Shown: piece after piece, positions 15,288 through 23,140 of the stretch | Layout of the letters: each line of letters begins with the position of its first letter | Numbering within the stretch: position 1 is the stretch's first letter | NCBI GenBank assembly: GCA_021770845.1 | Contig: JAETQF010000005.1 | Span: 62,001 to 126,000 of the forward strand | DNA from: Oscillospiraceae bacterium | Lineage (GTDB): Bacteria > Bacillota > Clostridia > Oscillospirales > Oscillospiraceae | Length of the DNA stretch: 64,000 bases | Direction: 5' to 3' | Position numbers and translations under genes: made by a program | Notes under the pieces: generated by a model | The model's input: the letters and a program-made list of their open reading frames with translations, nothing else | What the model was told of the DNA's origin: nothing | Database searches by the model: none

Positions 15288-16385
15288 TTGATTACGTTAG
15301 AGGAGATCTACGCGGGGCTGGCGTCGGAGTTCCAGACCCGGACGGGCAAGACCGCCGGGGCCAGCAGCGAGCTGGCGGTGCGGTTCTACGCGGTGGCGGC
15401 CCAGATTTACGCCCTGTACGTCCAGGGGGAGTGGACGCGGCGGCAGTGCTTCCCCCAGACCGCCCAGGGGGAGGATCTGGACAAGCACGCCCAGATCCGG
15501 GGCGTCACCCGCCGGCAGGCGGCCAAAGCCAGCGGCGCGGTGCGCTTCTATGTGGACGAGGCCCAGGAGGTGGAGGTGGACATACCGGCGGGGACGGTGT
15601 GCATGACCGCCGGCGGCGTGCGGTTCGCCACCACCCAGGCGGCGGCGGTGGCGCCGGGGGCGCTGTACGCCCAGGCGCCCGTGGAGGCCGTGGAGGCCGG
15701 GGCGGCGGGCAACGTGGGAGCGGGTACCATTGTATATATGTCCCTGCCGCCGGTGCGGATTGTGGCCTGCGCCAACCCGGAGCCCTTCACCAACGGGCTG
15801 GATCAGGAGGGGGACGACTCCCTGCGGGAGCGGGTGCTGGCCACCTACCGTCGGCTGGCCAACGGGGCCAACAGCGCCTTCTACCGGCAGGCGGCCATGT
15901 CCTTCCCCGAGGTGGCGGCGGTGACGGTGCTGCCCAAGAACCGGGGGGTGGGGACGGTGGACATCGTCCCCGCCGCCCAGGGCGGGGCGCCCAGCCAGGC
16001 GCTGCTGGCGGAGATGCAGAGCTATTTCGACCAGGTGCGGGAGATCGCCGTGGACGTGGAGGTGAACGCCCCCACGGTGGAGACGGTGAACCTGTCGCTG
16101 AAGCTGTGGGCGGAGGAGGGCCGGGACTTTGACGACGTGGCCGAGGCGGTGGAGGACGCCCTCACCGCCTGGTTCAACGGGGAGCGGCTGGGCAAGCCCC
16201 TGCCCCGGGCCCAGCTCACCAGCCTGGTGTTTGCGGTGGACGGGGTGGACAACTGCCAGATCCTCCAGCCGGGGTCGGATCTGGAGCTGAGCAACGTGAC
16301 CCTGCCGGTGCTGGGGACGGTGACCATCGCCAACGGGGCGGCGGCCGCGGCCTCCAACGCCCCGCAGGAGGGGGTGAGCCAATGA
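15288..16385 (+). CDS. baseplate J family protein (XkdT-like)
   Basis: The 365-residue protein has the baseplate J pattern: the N-terminal helix-rich part (LASEFQTRTGKTAGASSELAVRFYAVAAQIYALYVQGEW), QTAQGEDLDKHAQIRGVTRRQA, then AVEAGAAGNVGAGTIVYM, and the C-terminal DVEVNAPTVETVNLSLKLW ... AQLTSLVFAVDGVDNCQI. The family builds the wedge scaffold that links hub and fibres. TTG 15288 lies 8 bases from GGAGGG. It overlaps the next gene by 4 bases. Confidence 0.92.
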   Translation: MITLEEIYAGLASEFQTRTGKTAGASSELAVRFYAVAAQIYALYVQGEWTRRQCFPQTAQGEDLDKHAQIRGVTRRQAAKASGAVRFYVDEAQEVEVDIPAGTVCMTAGGVRFATTQAAAVAPGALYAQAPVEAVEAGAAGNVGAGTIVYMSLPPVRIVACANPEPFTNGLDQEGDDSLRERVLATYRRLANGANSAFYRQAAMSFPEVAAVTVLPKNRGVGTVDIVPAAQGGAPSQALLAEMQSYFDQVREIAVDVEVNAPTVETVNLSLKLWAEEGRDFDDVAEAVEDALTAWFNGERLGKPLPRAQLTSLVFAVDGVDNCQILQPGSDLELSNVTLPVLGTVTIANGAAAAASNAPQEGVSQ

Positions 16386-16969
16386 TCCACGAGGACTACC
16401 TGGCGGCGCTGCTGCGGCCCCTGGGCGTCTACGACCTGCGGGCGAGCACGGTGAACCGGGGGGAGCTGGGGGCCTACGGCAAGCGGCTGGATCACATGGA
16501 GCAGGAGCTGGAGGATACCGCCCGGGAGATGAACCTGGCCACCGCCCGGGGCTTCGGGCTGGAGCGGGTGGAGGAGCTGCTGCCCTACCGCCCGGTGTGC
16601 AGCACCCCGGGCCAGCGGCGGGCGGCGCTGGCGGCCCTGCTGCGGATCGGCGGGGACAGCTTCACCCCCGCGGCCATCAATGACACCCTGCGGGGCTGCG
16701 GCCTCAACGCCCGGGCGGAAGAAGGGAATCAGCCGGGGTATGTGAAGGTATACTTTCCCGATGTGGCGGGCATTCCCGAGGGGTTCCAGGAGCTGCGGGC
16801 CATCATTGAGGAGATTCTGCCCAGCCATGTGGACGTGACCTATGTGTTCTGGTACAACACCTGGGCCATGGCGGCCCAGCGGCACCCCACCTGGGGACAC
16901 GTCCAGGCCGCGGGGCTGAGCTGGTACGGCGTCGCCACCGAGAACGACGGGGATCTGGACTGGCCGTAA
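16382..16969 (+). CDS. baseplate/tail protein, DUF2313 family (XkdU-like)
   Basis: The 195-residue protein is the usual partner directly after baseplate J in PBSX-like clusters, where it attaches tail fibres. Visible are an N-terminal helical region (ALLRPLGVYDLRASTVNRGELGAYGKRLDHMEQELE), a central helix with VEELLPYRPVCSTPGQRRAALAALLRIGGDSFTP and a C-terminal domain ending HVDVTYVFWYNTW. In phages the fibre genes follow; here a stem-loop and a non-coding RNA gene follow instead, so the cluster ends at this gene. Confidence 0.85.
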   Translation: MIHEDYLAALLRPLGVYDLRASTVNRGELGAYGKRLDHMEQELEDTAREMNLATARGFGLERVEELLPYRPVCSTPGQRRAALAALLRIGGDSFTPAAINDTLRGCGLNARAEEGNQPGYVKVYFPDVAGIPEGFQELRAIIEEILPSHVDVTYVFWYNTWAMAAQRHPTWGHVQAAGLSWYGVATENDGDLDWP

Positions 16970-16973
16970 ACTG

Positions 16974-17014
16974 GGGCGGGCCTGTGTCTGCGATAGGCGG
17001 ACACAGGCCCGCCC
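16974..17014 (+). terminator. strong stem-loop at the end of the phage cluster
   Basis: An 18-bp stem (GGGCGGGCCTGTGTCTGC paired with its complement around GATAG, one G-T pair). No clear T-run follows, so termination efficiency is uncertain. Confidence 0.6.
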
Positions 17015-17060
17015 TTTGCGGATGGGATCAAAAAAATTTAAAAAATCCCACAAAAGGGGG

Positions 17061-17089
17061 TTGACAAATCCGAGGGTTTATCGTACAAT
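17061..17089 (+). promoter_or_regulatory. sigma-A promoter of the structured RNA
   Basis: A perfect TTGACA -35 box, a 17-base spacer and a TACAAT -10 box. Transcription would begin near 17096. No ribosome binding site with a coherent ORF follows. Confidence 0.9.
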
Positions 17090-17095
17090 ACAGAC

Positions 17096-17397
17096 AGAAA
17101 GGAAAAGGTGAGTCCAATGTATTAACGTAGAACGCACCAACCTCTTTCTGCGATTGGGGAACGCAAAGTGAGACGAAGTCTCAACCGTTCCAAACACGCT
17201 TACGCAAGCGACGGAAGCCAGATCAAGTCTGAAGCCCACCATTGTTTGAGGAAACGAGGAGAAGCAGTTTCAGGCGCAGCCCCAACGCAAACCATCCGGC
17301 AGGGCCGGAAGAAAGTGAAGGTATCAGCCCTTGGACAATCAAACCCAGAAGTAGGCCCCCAGCCGCGGAATAGGACGGCTGGGGGCCTGGTGTTTTT
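17096..17397 (+). ncRNA. about 300-nt structured non-coding RNA (possibly raiA-motif RNA)
   Basis: A free-standing transcription unit with perfect promoter, about 300 bases of structured sequence and an intrinsic terminator. Visible helices include GGGGAACG...CGTTCC enclosing TGAGAC-gaa-GTCTCA, CGCTT-acgc-AAGCG, and CCGG-cagg-GCCGG. Purine-rich unpaired stretches such as GACGGAAGCC and GAAAGTGAAGGTATCAGCCC look like conserved core segments of a large structured RNA. Length and features remind me of the raiA-motif RNA known from Firmicutes and Actinobacteria, but this is from memory and could not be checked. It does not match 6S, tmRNA, RNase P or SRP RNA. No raiA gene is adjacent. Confidence 0.8.
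17354..17397 (+). terminator. terminator of the structured RNA
   Basis: GGCCCCCAGCCG, a 10-base loop, CGGCTGGGGGCC, then TGGTGTTTTT. Confidence 0.9.
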
Positions 17398-17500
17398 GGA
17401 GGGCAGGCATCGATCCGCTGGGCGGTGCTTTTGATCAAGGGGAACATGGAATAGAACTGGTGCGGCTCCATAGAACTGGGCGGAGAAAGGGGAGGCTGGG

Positions 17501-17848
17501 ATGTTTCATGAAATCACGATTTATGAGGCGAAGATTGAGAAGCAGGAGGAAATAGAGGCTTTGATGAAGGAGGTTGCCGCGTTCTATCGCGCGCAGCCCG
17601 GAGTGGTGGAGGTAACATACATCAAGCGGACGCACCGGCAAGCGGATTTTAATGCGGTCAGGGAGGGAAAGCCGCCCATCCGCCTGACAAAATGGGTGGG
17701 GAAGGTTACCTATATGCTGCATTGGATACTGGAGGACGAGGAAGCCCATGCCCGGGCTTCGAGGCTTGGATTGGAACGTTTTTATAAACGATGGAACCGC
17801 TGCTTGATTACAATGCCCAAAATTTTGTTGGGGGAGGAGATCGGATAG
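17501..17848 (+). CDS. small ABM/dimeric alpha-beta-barrel-like protein
   Basis: A 115-residue soluble protein with the rough pattern of antibiotic-biosynthesis-monooxygenase-like or other dimeric ferredoxin-fold proteins: strand FHEITIYEAKI, helix KQEEIEALMKEVAAFYRAQPG, strand VVEVTYIKRT, then a helix ending RLGLERFYKRW. No catalytic residues can be named, so no reaction is assigned. It has a good ribosome binding site (GGGGAGG) and lower GC content than its neighbours. It stands alone between the RNA gene and mreB, with no clear terminator after it. Confidence 0.6.
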   Translation: MFHEITIYEAKIEKQEEIEALMKEVAAFYRAQPGVVEVTYIKRTHRQADFNAVREGKPPIRLTKWVGKVTYMLHWILEDEEAHARASRLGLERFYKRWNRCLITMPKILLGEEIG

Positions 17849-17931
17849 GGGAATTTGGCGGGGCGACAATCCGCCGGAGGGCGCGCTCCCCTTCTTCACG
17901 AAAATTTAAAGGGCCGAACAGGCAAAAAGGC

Positions 17932-17960
17932 TTGCAAATTGGGAAATAGTTTAGTATCAT
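17932..17960 (+). promoter_or_regulatory. sigma-A promoter of mreB
   Basis: TTGCAA, a 17-base spacer and TATCAT, with transcription from about 17967 and an 85-base leader before mreB. Confidence 0.75.
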
Positions 17961-18050
17961 GAGATGTGGTACCCAGACGGGCACCTGCGGCGATTCAAGG
18001 CGCTTTTGGTGCATACCTCCAGGCGCAGAACAGATACAGGAGTGAAAACT

Positions 18051-19073
18051 ATGTTTGCAAGAGATATCGGCATTGATTTGGGCACTGCCAGCGTGCTGGT
18101 TTATATCAAGGACAAGGGCATCGTCCTGCGGGAGCCGTCGGTGGTGGCGCTGGACAAGAACACCGGCAAGCTGCTGAAAGTGGGCACCGAGGCCCAGCAG
18201 ATGCTGGGCAAGACCCCCGGCAACATCGTGGCCATCCGCCCCCTGCGGGAGGGCGTGATCTCCGACTACGACATGACCGAGCGGATGCTCCGGGAGTTCA
18301 TCCGCAAAGTGTCCCCCGTCCACCTGTTCAAGCCCCGGGTGGTGATCTGCGTGCCCTCCGGCATCACCGAGGTGGAGGAGCGCGCCGTCATCGACGCGGG
18401 CATCCAGGCCGGCGCCCGGCGGGTGTACCTCATTGAGGAGCCCCTGGCCGCCGCCATCGGCGCAGGGGTGGACATCACCCAGCCCGACGGCCACATGGTG
18501 GTGGACATCGGCGGCGGCACCGCCGACATCGCGGTGATCTCCCTGTCCGGCATTGTGGAGTCCGCCTCCATCAAGGTGGCGGGGGATGCGTTCAGCGAGG
18601 CGGTGGTGAAGTATATCCGCAAGCGGCACAACGTGCTCATCGGCGACCGCACCGCGGAGGAGCTGAAGATGACCATCGGCTGCGTGTTCCCCCGGCCGGA
18701 GGAGATCTCCATGGAGGTCAAGGGCCGCTGTCTCATGACCGGCCTGCCCCGGGTGTTCTCCGTCACCTCCGGCGAGATGATCGAGGCCTTCGAGGAGCCC
18801 TGCTCCCGGATTCTGGAGGCCGTCCACGGGGTGCTGGAGCGCACCCCCCCCGAGTTGGTGGCCGATATCTCCAGCAACGGCATCATCATGACCGGCGGCG
18901 GCTCGCTGGTGTGGGGGTTCGACAAGCTCATCGAGTCCCACACGGGCATCGAGACCTATGTGGCGGACGACGCCATCTCCTGCGTGGCCAACGGCACCGG
19001 GCGCAGCCTGGAGTGGGTGAACGAGATGCAGGACGGAACCATGAACATCTCCCGCAGCAGGCAGATGCTTTAA
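18051..19073 (+). CDS. mreB: actin-like cell-shape protein MreB/Mbl
   Basis: MreB-type actins polymerise under the membrane and organise lateral wall synthesis. The 340-residue protein contains phosphate-1 loop GIDLGTASVLVY, connect-1 motif EEPLAAAIGAG, phosphate-2 loop VVDIGGGTADIAV and adenosine motif IIMTGGGSLV. The N-terminal MFARDIGIDLG and lack of adjacent mreC/mreD fit a stand-alone Mbl/MreBH-type copy as well as MreB itself. ATG 18051 follows ACAGGAGTG; the longer track ORF starts upstream of the promoter -10. It is followed by a terminator and is probably monocistronic. Confidence 0.93.
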   Translation: MFARDIGIDLGTASVLVYIKDKGIVLREPSVVALDKNTGKLLKVGTEAQQMLGKTPGNIVAIRPLREGVISDYDMTERMLREFIRKVSPVHLFKPRVVICVPSGITEVEERAVIDAGIQAGARRVYLIEEPLAAAIGAGVDITQPDGHMVVDIGGGTADIAVISLSGIVESASIKVAGDAFSEAVVKYIRKRHNVLIGDRTAEELKMTIGCVFPRPEEISMEVKGRCLMTGLPRVFSVTSGEMIEAFEEPCSRILEAVHGVLERTPPELVADISSNGIIMTGGGSLVWGFDKLIESHTGIETYVADDAISCVANGTGRSLEWVNEMQDGTMNISRSRQML

Positions 19074-19089
19074 GAATCCAAACAACGGG

Positions 19090-19121
19090 AGGGGGCTTCT
19101 TCCGAAGCCCCCTCCTTTCGC
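19090..19121 (+). terminator. terminator of mreB
   Basis: GGAGGGGGCTTC, loop TTCC, GAAGCCCCCTCC, then TTTCG. Confidence 0.8.
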
Positions 19122-19143
19122 GCCTTTTCGCGTGGCCGGGGCC

Positions 19144-19173
19144 TTGACTGCTCCGGCCTTTTTGCGGTATACT
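19144..19173 (+). promoter_or_regulatory. sigma-A promoter of the topoisomerase B gene
   Basis: TTGACT, an 18-base spacer and TATACT. It gives a leader of about 255 bases that contains the multi-hairpin element. Confidence 0.75.
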
Positions 19174-19211
19174 ATAAAATCAGGGAATGAATGCGCTCCC
19201 CCTGCAAATTT

Positions 19212-19384
19212 TTATACTAATTCTTCATAAAACGGTTTTACCGTTTTATGGGGCCGCGGAACGCGGCCCGGCGGCGAAGCCGTCAAGAATGTTGTCAATA
19301 CTTTTCTTGGCGCGCCGCAGGCGCGGCGGCGCGAAGCGCCGCGATAAAAAGGTTTTAACCTTTTTATCAAGAAACAGTATTACC
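19212..19384. repeat. multi-hairpin, MITE-like element in the topoisomerase leader
   Basis: The ends are imperfect inverted repeats: ATACTAATTCTTCATAAAAC at left, and at right the complement of ATACTGTTTCTTGATAAAAA. Inside are successive hairpins: ATAAAACGGT/ACCGTTTTAT, GGGCCGCG-gaa-CGCGGCCC, GGCGGC-gaa-GCCGTC, CGGCGC-gaa-GCGCCG and GATAAAAAGGTT/AACCTTTTTATC. A third ATACTTTTCTTGG unit lies in the middle. No ORF is present. It may be a small non-autonomous mobile element. Confidence 0.7.
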
Positions 19385-19435
19385 ATTTGGCTTCCTCGGG
19401 GCGCGGCCACACTATGGGTTTAGGCAGGTGCAGAC

Positions 19436-21424
19436 ATGGCGAAGTCCACATCGAAACAGCAGTACGGCAACGACTCCATCTCCGCCCTCAAGGGGGCCGA
19501 CCGGGTGCGGAAGCGCCCCGGCGTCATCTTTGGCTCCGACGGGCTGGAGGGCTGCCAGCACGCCGTCTTTGAAATTCTGTCCAACGCCATCGACGAGGCC
19601 CGGGAGGGCCACGGCGATCTCATCACCGTCACCCGGTACGAGGACAAGTCCATCGAGGTGGAGGACTTCGGCCGGGGCTGCCCGGTGGACTGGAATGAGG
19701 CGGAGGGCTGCTACAACTGGGAGCTGGTGTTCTGCGAGCTGTACGCCGGCGGCAAGTACCAGGAGGGGGGCGGGGACAACTACGAGTACTCCCTGGGCCT
19801 CAACGGCCTGGGGGCCTGCGCCACCCAGTACACCAGCGAGTACTTCGACGCGGTGATCTACCGGGACGGCTTCAAGTACACCCTCCACTTCGAGAAGGGC
19901 GAGATCGCGGGGGAGATGAAGAAGGAGCCCGCCGACCGGAAAAAGACCGGCTCCCGTTTCCACTGGAAGCCCGACCTGGAGGTGTTCACCGATATTGACA
20001 TCCCGGCGGACTACTACCTGGACATGATCAAGCGCCAGGCGGTGGTGAACGCCGGGGTCACCTTCCGCTTCCGGAACCAGGAGGGCGGGAAGTTCGAGAC
20101 CACCGACTTCCGCTATGAGAACGGCATCAGCGATTACGTGGCGGAGCTGGCGGGGGAGGACTCCCTCACCGCCCCGGTGTTCTGGCAGGGGGAGCGGAGG
20201 GGCCGGGATCGGGAGGACAAGCCGGAGTACAAGGTGAAGCTGTCCGTGTCCTTCTGCTTCTCCAACCGGGTGCAGGTCATCGAGCACTACCACAACTCCT
20301 CCTGGCTGGAGCACGGCGGCTCGCCGGAGAAGGCCATGCGCTCCGCCTTCGTGTCCGCCATCGACGGCTGGCTGAAGCAGAACGGCAAGTATCAGAAGGG
20401 GGAGGCCAAGCTCACCTTCAACGACATCCAGGACGCCCTGGTGCTGGTGAGCAGCAACTTCTCCACCCAGACCAGCTATGAGAACCAGACCAAGAAGTCC
20501 ATCACCAACAAGTTCGTCCAGGAGGCCATGACCGACTTCCTCCGCTCCCAGCTGGAGGTGTACTTCATCGAGAACCCCCTGGACGCGGAAAAGATCGCCG
20601 GCCAAGTGCTGGTGAACAAGCGCTCCCGGGAGACGGCGGAAAAGACCCGGCTGGGCATCAAGAAGAAGCTGTCCGGCTCGGTGGACATATCCAACCGCGT
20701 GGCCAAGTTCGTGGACTGCAGAACCCGCGACGTGGAGCGCCGGGAGCTCTACATCGTGGAGGGCGACTCCGCCCTGGGCAGCGTGAAGCTGGCCCGGGAC
20801 AGCGAGTTCCAGGCCATCATGCCCATCCGGGGCAAGATCCTGAACTGCCTCAAGGCGGACTATGCCCGCATATTCAAAAGCGAGATCATCACCGACCTGC
20901 TGAAGGTGATGGGCTGCGGCGTGGAGGTGAAGGATAAGCACGTCAAGGATCTGAACGCCTTCGACCTGGACAACCTGCGGTGGAACAAGATCGTCATCTG
21001 CACCGACGGCGACGAGGACGGCTTCCAGATCCGCACACTCCTGCTGGCCATGCTCTACCGGCTCACCCCCACCCTGATCCAGGAGGGCTACGTGTATATC
21101 GCCGAGTCCCCCCTGTACGAGATCACCTGCAAGGAAAAGACCTGGTTCGCCTACTCCGACCGGGAGCGCAACGAGATCGCCGCCTCCCTGGAGGGGAAGA
21201 AGTTCGACGTGCAGCGCTCCAAGGGCCTGGGCGAGAACGAGCCGGACATGATGTGGCTGACCACCATGAGCCCGGACACCCGGCGGCTGATCAAGGTGAT
21301 GCCCGAGGACGGGGAGCGCACGGCCCAGATCTTCGAGATGTTCCTGGGCAACGACCTCCAGGGCCGGAAGGATCACATCGCGGACAGCGGGTACAAGTAT
21401 TTGGAGCTGGCGGATATTTCCTGA
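19436..21424 (+). CDS. type IIA DNA topoisomerase, B subunit (GyrB/ParE-like, divergent)
   Basis: This subunit supplies the ATPase and TOPRIM parts of a type IIA topoisomerase. The 662-residue protein has the GHKL ATPase N box (EILSNAIDEAREG), GRGCPVD and GLNGLGA motifs, a transducer region, TOPRIM glutamate in YIVEGDSALGS, and metal-binding DGDEDG where canonical GyrB has DADVDG. KGLGENEPDMMW is the end signature. The sequence is clearly divergent from housekeeping GyrB. Its A partner at 24602 is separated from it by two unrelated genes. Probably a decatenase-type second topoisomerase; the biological role is inferred. Confidence 0.85.
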   Translation: MAKSTSKQQYGNDSISALKGADRVRKRPGVIFGSDGLEGCQHAVFEILSNAIDEAREGHGDLITVTRYEDKSIEVEDFGRGCPVDWNEAEGCYNWELVFCELYAGGKYQEGGGDNYEYSLGLNGLGACATQYTSEYFDAVIYRDGFKYTLHFEKGEIAGEMKKEPADRKKTGSRFHWKPDLEVFTDIDIPADYYLDMIKRQAVVNAGVTFRFRNQEGGKFETTDFRYENGISDYVAELAGEDSLTAPVFWQGERRGRDREDKPEYKVKLSVSFCFSNRVQVIEHYHNSSWLEHGGSPEKAMRSAFVSAIDGWLKQNGKYQKGEAKLTFNDIQDALVLVSSNFSTQTSYENQTKKSITNKFVQEAMTDFLRSQLEVYFIENPLDAEKIAGQVLVNKRSRETAEKTRLGIKKKLSGSVDISNRVAKFVDCRTRDVERRELYIVEGDSALGSVKLARDSEFQAIMPIRGKILNCLKADYARIFKSEIITDLLKVMGCGVEVKDKHVKDLNAFDLDNLRWNKIVICTDGDEDGFQIRTLLLAMLYRLTPTLIQEGYVYIAESPLYEITCKEKTWFAYSDRERNEIAASLEGKKFDVQRSKGLGENEPDMMWLTTMSPDTRRLIKVMPEDGERTAQIFEMFLGNDLQGRKDHIADSGYKYLELADIS

Positions 21425-21493
21425 CCCGCTCCCCACGCCGCGGGCGCGGCGTAACGATAGAAACCCACAAGCCACAAAAAAGGAGGAAGCAAG

Positions 21494-23077
21494 ATGAAGA
21501 AACTGTTTGCACTGCTGCTGTCTCTGGCCATGGCCCTGTCCCTGGCGGTTCCCGCCTTCGCGGACGGCGCCTACACGGTGGACGGCGAGCCTGTGCCCAC
21601 CTACACCCCGGGGGACGCCATTGGCATCATCGGCGGCGCGGACGGGCCCACGGCCATCTTTACCACCGAGATACCCGCCGACGTGGATGCGCTCAAGACC
21701 GCCCTGGGCGGCGTGCCCGGGCAGATCGGCGTGCTGGTGAACGGGGCCTATGTGAAGTTCCCGGACGCCGTCCCCGAGATCTCCAGCAGCCGCACCATGA
21801 TCCCCGTCCGGGCGCTGGTGGAGACCCTGGGCGGCGAGATCGGCTACCAGGACGGGGTGGTGACCTTTGTGCTGGACGGCTATGCCTATGAGTTCACCAT
21901 CGGCAGCACCACCGTGACGGCTGCCCCCACCGGGGAGGGCGGCGAGCCCCTGCCCGACATCAAGATGGACTGCGCCCCCTACATCAAGGGCGGCCGCACC
22001 TATGTGCCCATCCGCTTCATCAGCGAGGCCCTGGGCTACGAGGTGGGCTGGGACGACGACTTCCAGACCGCCGTGCTGCTGGATCGGGCGGCGCTGGCGG
22101 CGGAGATCGACAAGGACTTCACCATCCTCAACAAGGTGCAGGCCAACCAGGGCATGGCCATGGAGGAGGGCAAGAACTACAAGGCCGACGTGAAGGGGAA
22201 CCTGACCGTCACCGCCTTCGACACCATCAACGGCAACAAGACCTACACCGCCGACCTGGCCGCCAAGCAGATCTTCAACACGGAGGCGGCCAACGCCCAG
22301 GTGTCCCTGAAGCTGTCCGACAATGTGAAGGAGGATCTGGTGAAGCTGCTGATCAGCGCCAACGCCCCCGAGGGGGACACCGCCGCTGTGAACGAGCAGG
22401 TTGGGCTGCTGCTGGACGGCCTGGAGGACATGGAGATCATCCTGACCCGGAAGGGGCTGGGCTGGTTCCGGATGGCCTCTCTGGATGAGCTGGCCGGGGT
22501 GGACAACGTGTGGCTGGGCCTGGATCTGGGCGCTGAGCTGGGCGAGCTGGCCTTTGCCCAGACCGGAGAGGCCACCGTGGGCTCCGCCCTGACAGGCGTG
22601 CTGGACGAGAACTCCGTGATCAGCGTGGCCGCCCTGGACTACACCGTGGAGATGATGGCCGTCCTCTACGGGGACGACACCTTTACCACCACCGGCGGCG
22701 TGTCCACCCGCACCATCGGCGTGGACGACCTGATGGCGCTGTACGAGGATCTGGATCTCAGCGCCGACGACCTGGAGGAGGCCAAGGCCGCCTTCAAGGA
22801 GTACCAGATCACCATGAAGGTGGACAGCAAGGGCGGGGTTGACGTGACCTGCACCGTGGAGACCGCGGCCCAGGCCGGCGTGCCCGCCATCAAGCTCACC
22901 ATGGACGCCAAGCAGGACGGCGGGAACGCCACCCTGAACATGAGCCTCCACGTGGCCAATCTGTGCGAGGGCAAGCTGACCCTCACCCAGACCTGGGGCG
23001 CCACCACCCAGACCCCCGAGGATCAGCCCCCCGAGGGCTCCACCGTGGTGGACGCCGGGGAGCTGCTGGAGTCCTGA
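21494..23077 (+). CDS. secreted protein with copper-amine-oxidase N-terminal-like domain
   Basis: A 527-residue exported protein. Signal peptide: MKKLFALLLSLAMALSLAVPAFA. Residues about 32-55 contain GIIGGADGPTAIF, a motif best known from the sodium-pumping decarboxylase beta subunit, here outside a membrane context. Residues about 75-195 match the paired Cu_amine_oxidN1-type repeat (LVNGAYVKF, SRTMIPVRALVETLGGEI; then GGRTYVPIRFISEALGYEVGWDD). The rest (about 200-527) is an uncharacterised acidic domain. There are no copper-oxidase catalytic residues, so this is an extracellular adhesion or structural module, not an enzyme. AGGAGG precedes the ATG. Confidence 0.75.
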   Translation: MKKLFALLLSLAMALSLAVPAFADGAYTVDGEPVPTYTPGDAIGIIGGADGPTAIFTTEIPADVDALKTALGGVPGQIGVLVNGAYVKFPDAVPEISSSRTMIPVRALVETLGGEIGYQDGVVTFVLDGYAYEFTIGSTTVTAAPTGEGGEPLPDIKMDCAPYIKGGRTYVPIRFISEALGYEVGWDDDFQTAVLLDRAALAAEIDKDFTILNKVQANQGMAMEEGKNYKADVKGNLTVTAFDTINGNKTYTADLAAKQIFNTEAANAQVSLKLSDNVKEDLVKLLISANAPEGDTAAVNEQVGLLLDGLEDMEIILTRKGLGWFRMASLDELAGVDNVWLGLDLGAELGELAFAQTGEATVGSALTGVLDENSVISVAALDYTVEMMAVLYGDDTFTTTGGVSTRTIGVDDLMALYEDLDLSADDLEEAKAAFKEYQITMKVDSKGGVDVTCTVETAAQAGVPAIKLTMDAKQDGGNATLNMSLHVANLCEGKLTLTQTWGATTQTPEDQPPEGSTVVDAGELLES

Positions 23078-23087
23078 GCCATACAAA

Positions 23088-23114
23088 GCCCTCCCCCCAT
23101 GAAGGGGGGAGGGC
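23088..23114 (+). terminator. intercistronic stem-loop after the secreted-protein gene
   Basis: GCCCTCCCCCC, loop ATGAA, GGGGGGAGGGC. There is no T-run, so it may be an mRNA-stabilising or partial terminator structure. Confidence 0.55.
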
Positions 23115-23140
23115 GTCCAAAAGGAAGGGCGTGATCCCCC

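Larger units (their letters stand above)
3315..16969 (+). mobile_element. remnant or domesticated contractile (PBSX/myovirus-like) phage structural cluster
   Basis: A 13.7-kb run of same-strand genes encodes DNA packaging, head, connector, sheath, tube, tail chaperone and baseplate proteins. Many neighbours overlap by 4 bases, so it looks like one or a few operons. Integrase, repressor, tape measure, tail fibre, holin and endolysin are not found. Its GC content and codon use match the host genes. Family A/B repeats interrupt it at 4.9-5.2 kb and 14.2-14.5 kb, exactly between modules. It may be a decayed prophage, a gene-transfer-agent-like particle or a tail-like structure; the sequence cannot decide. 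Confidence 0.8.
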
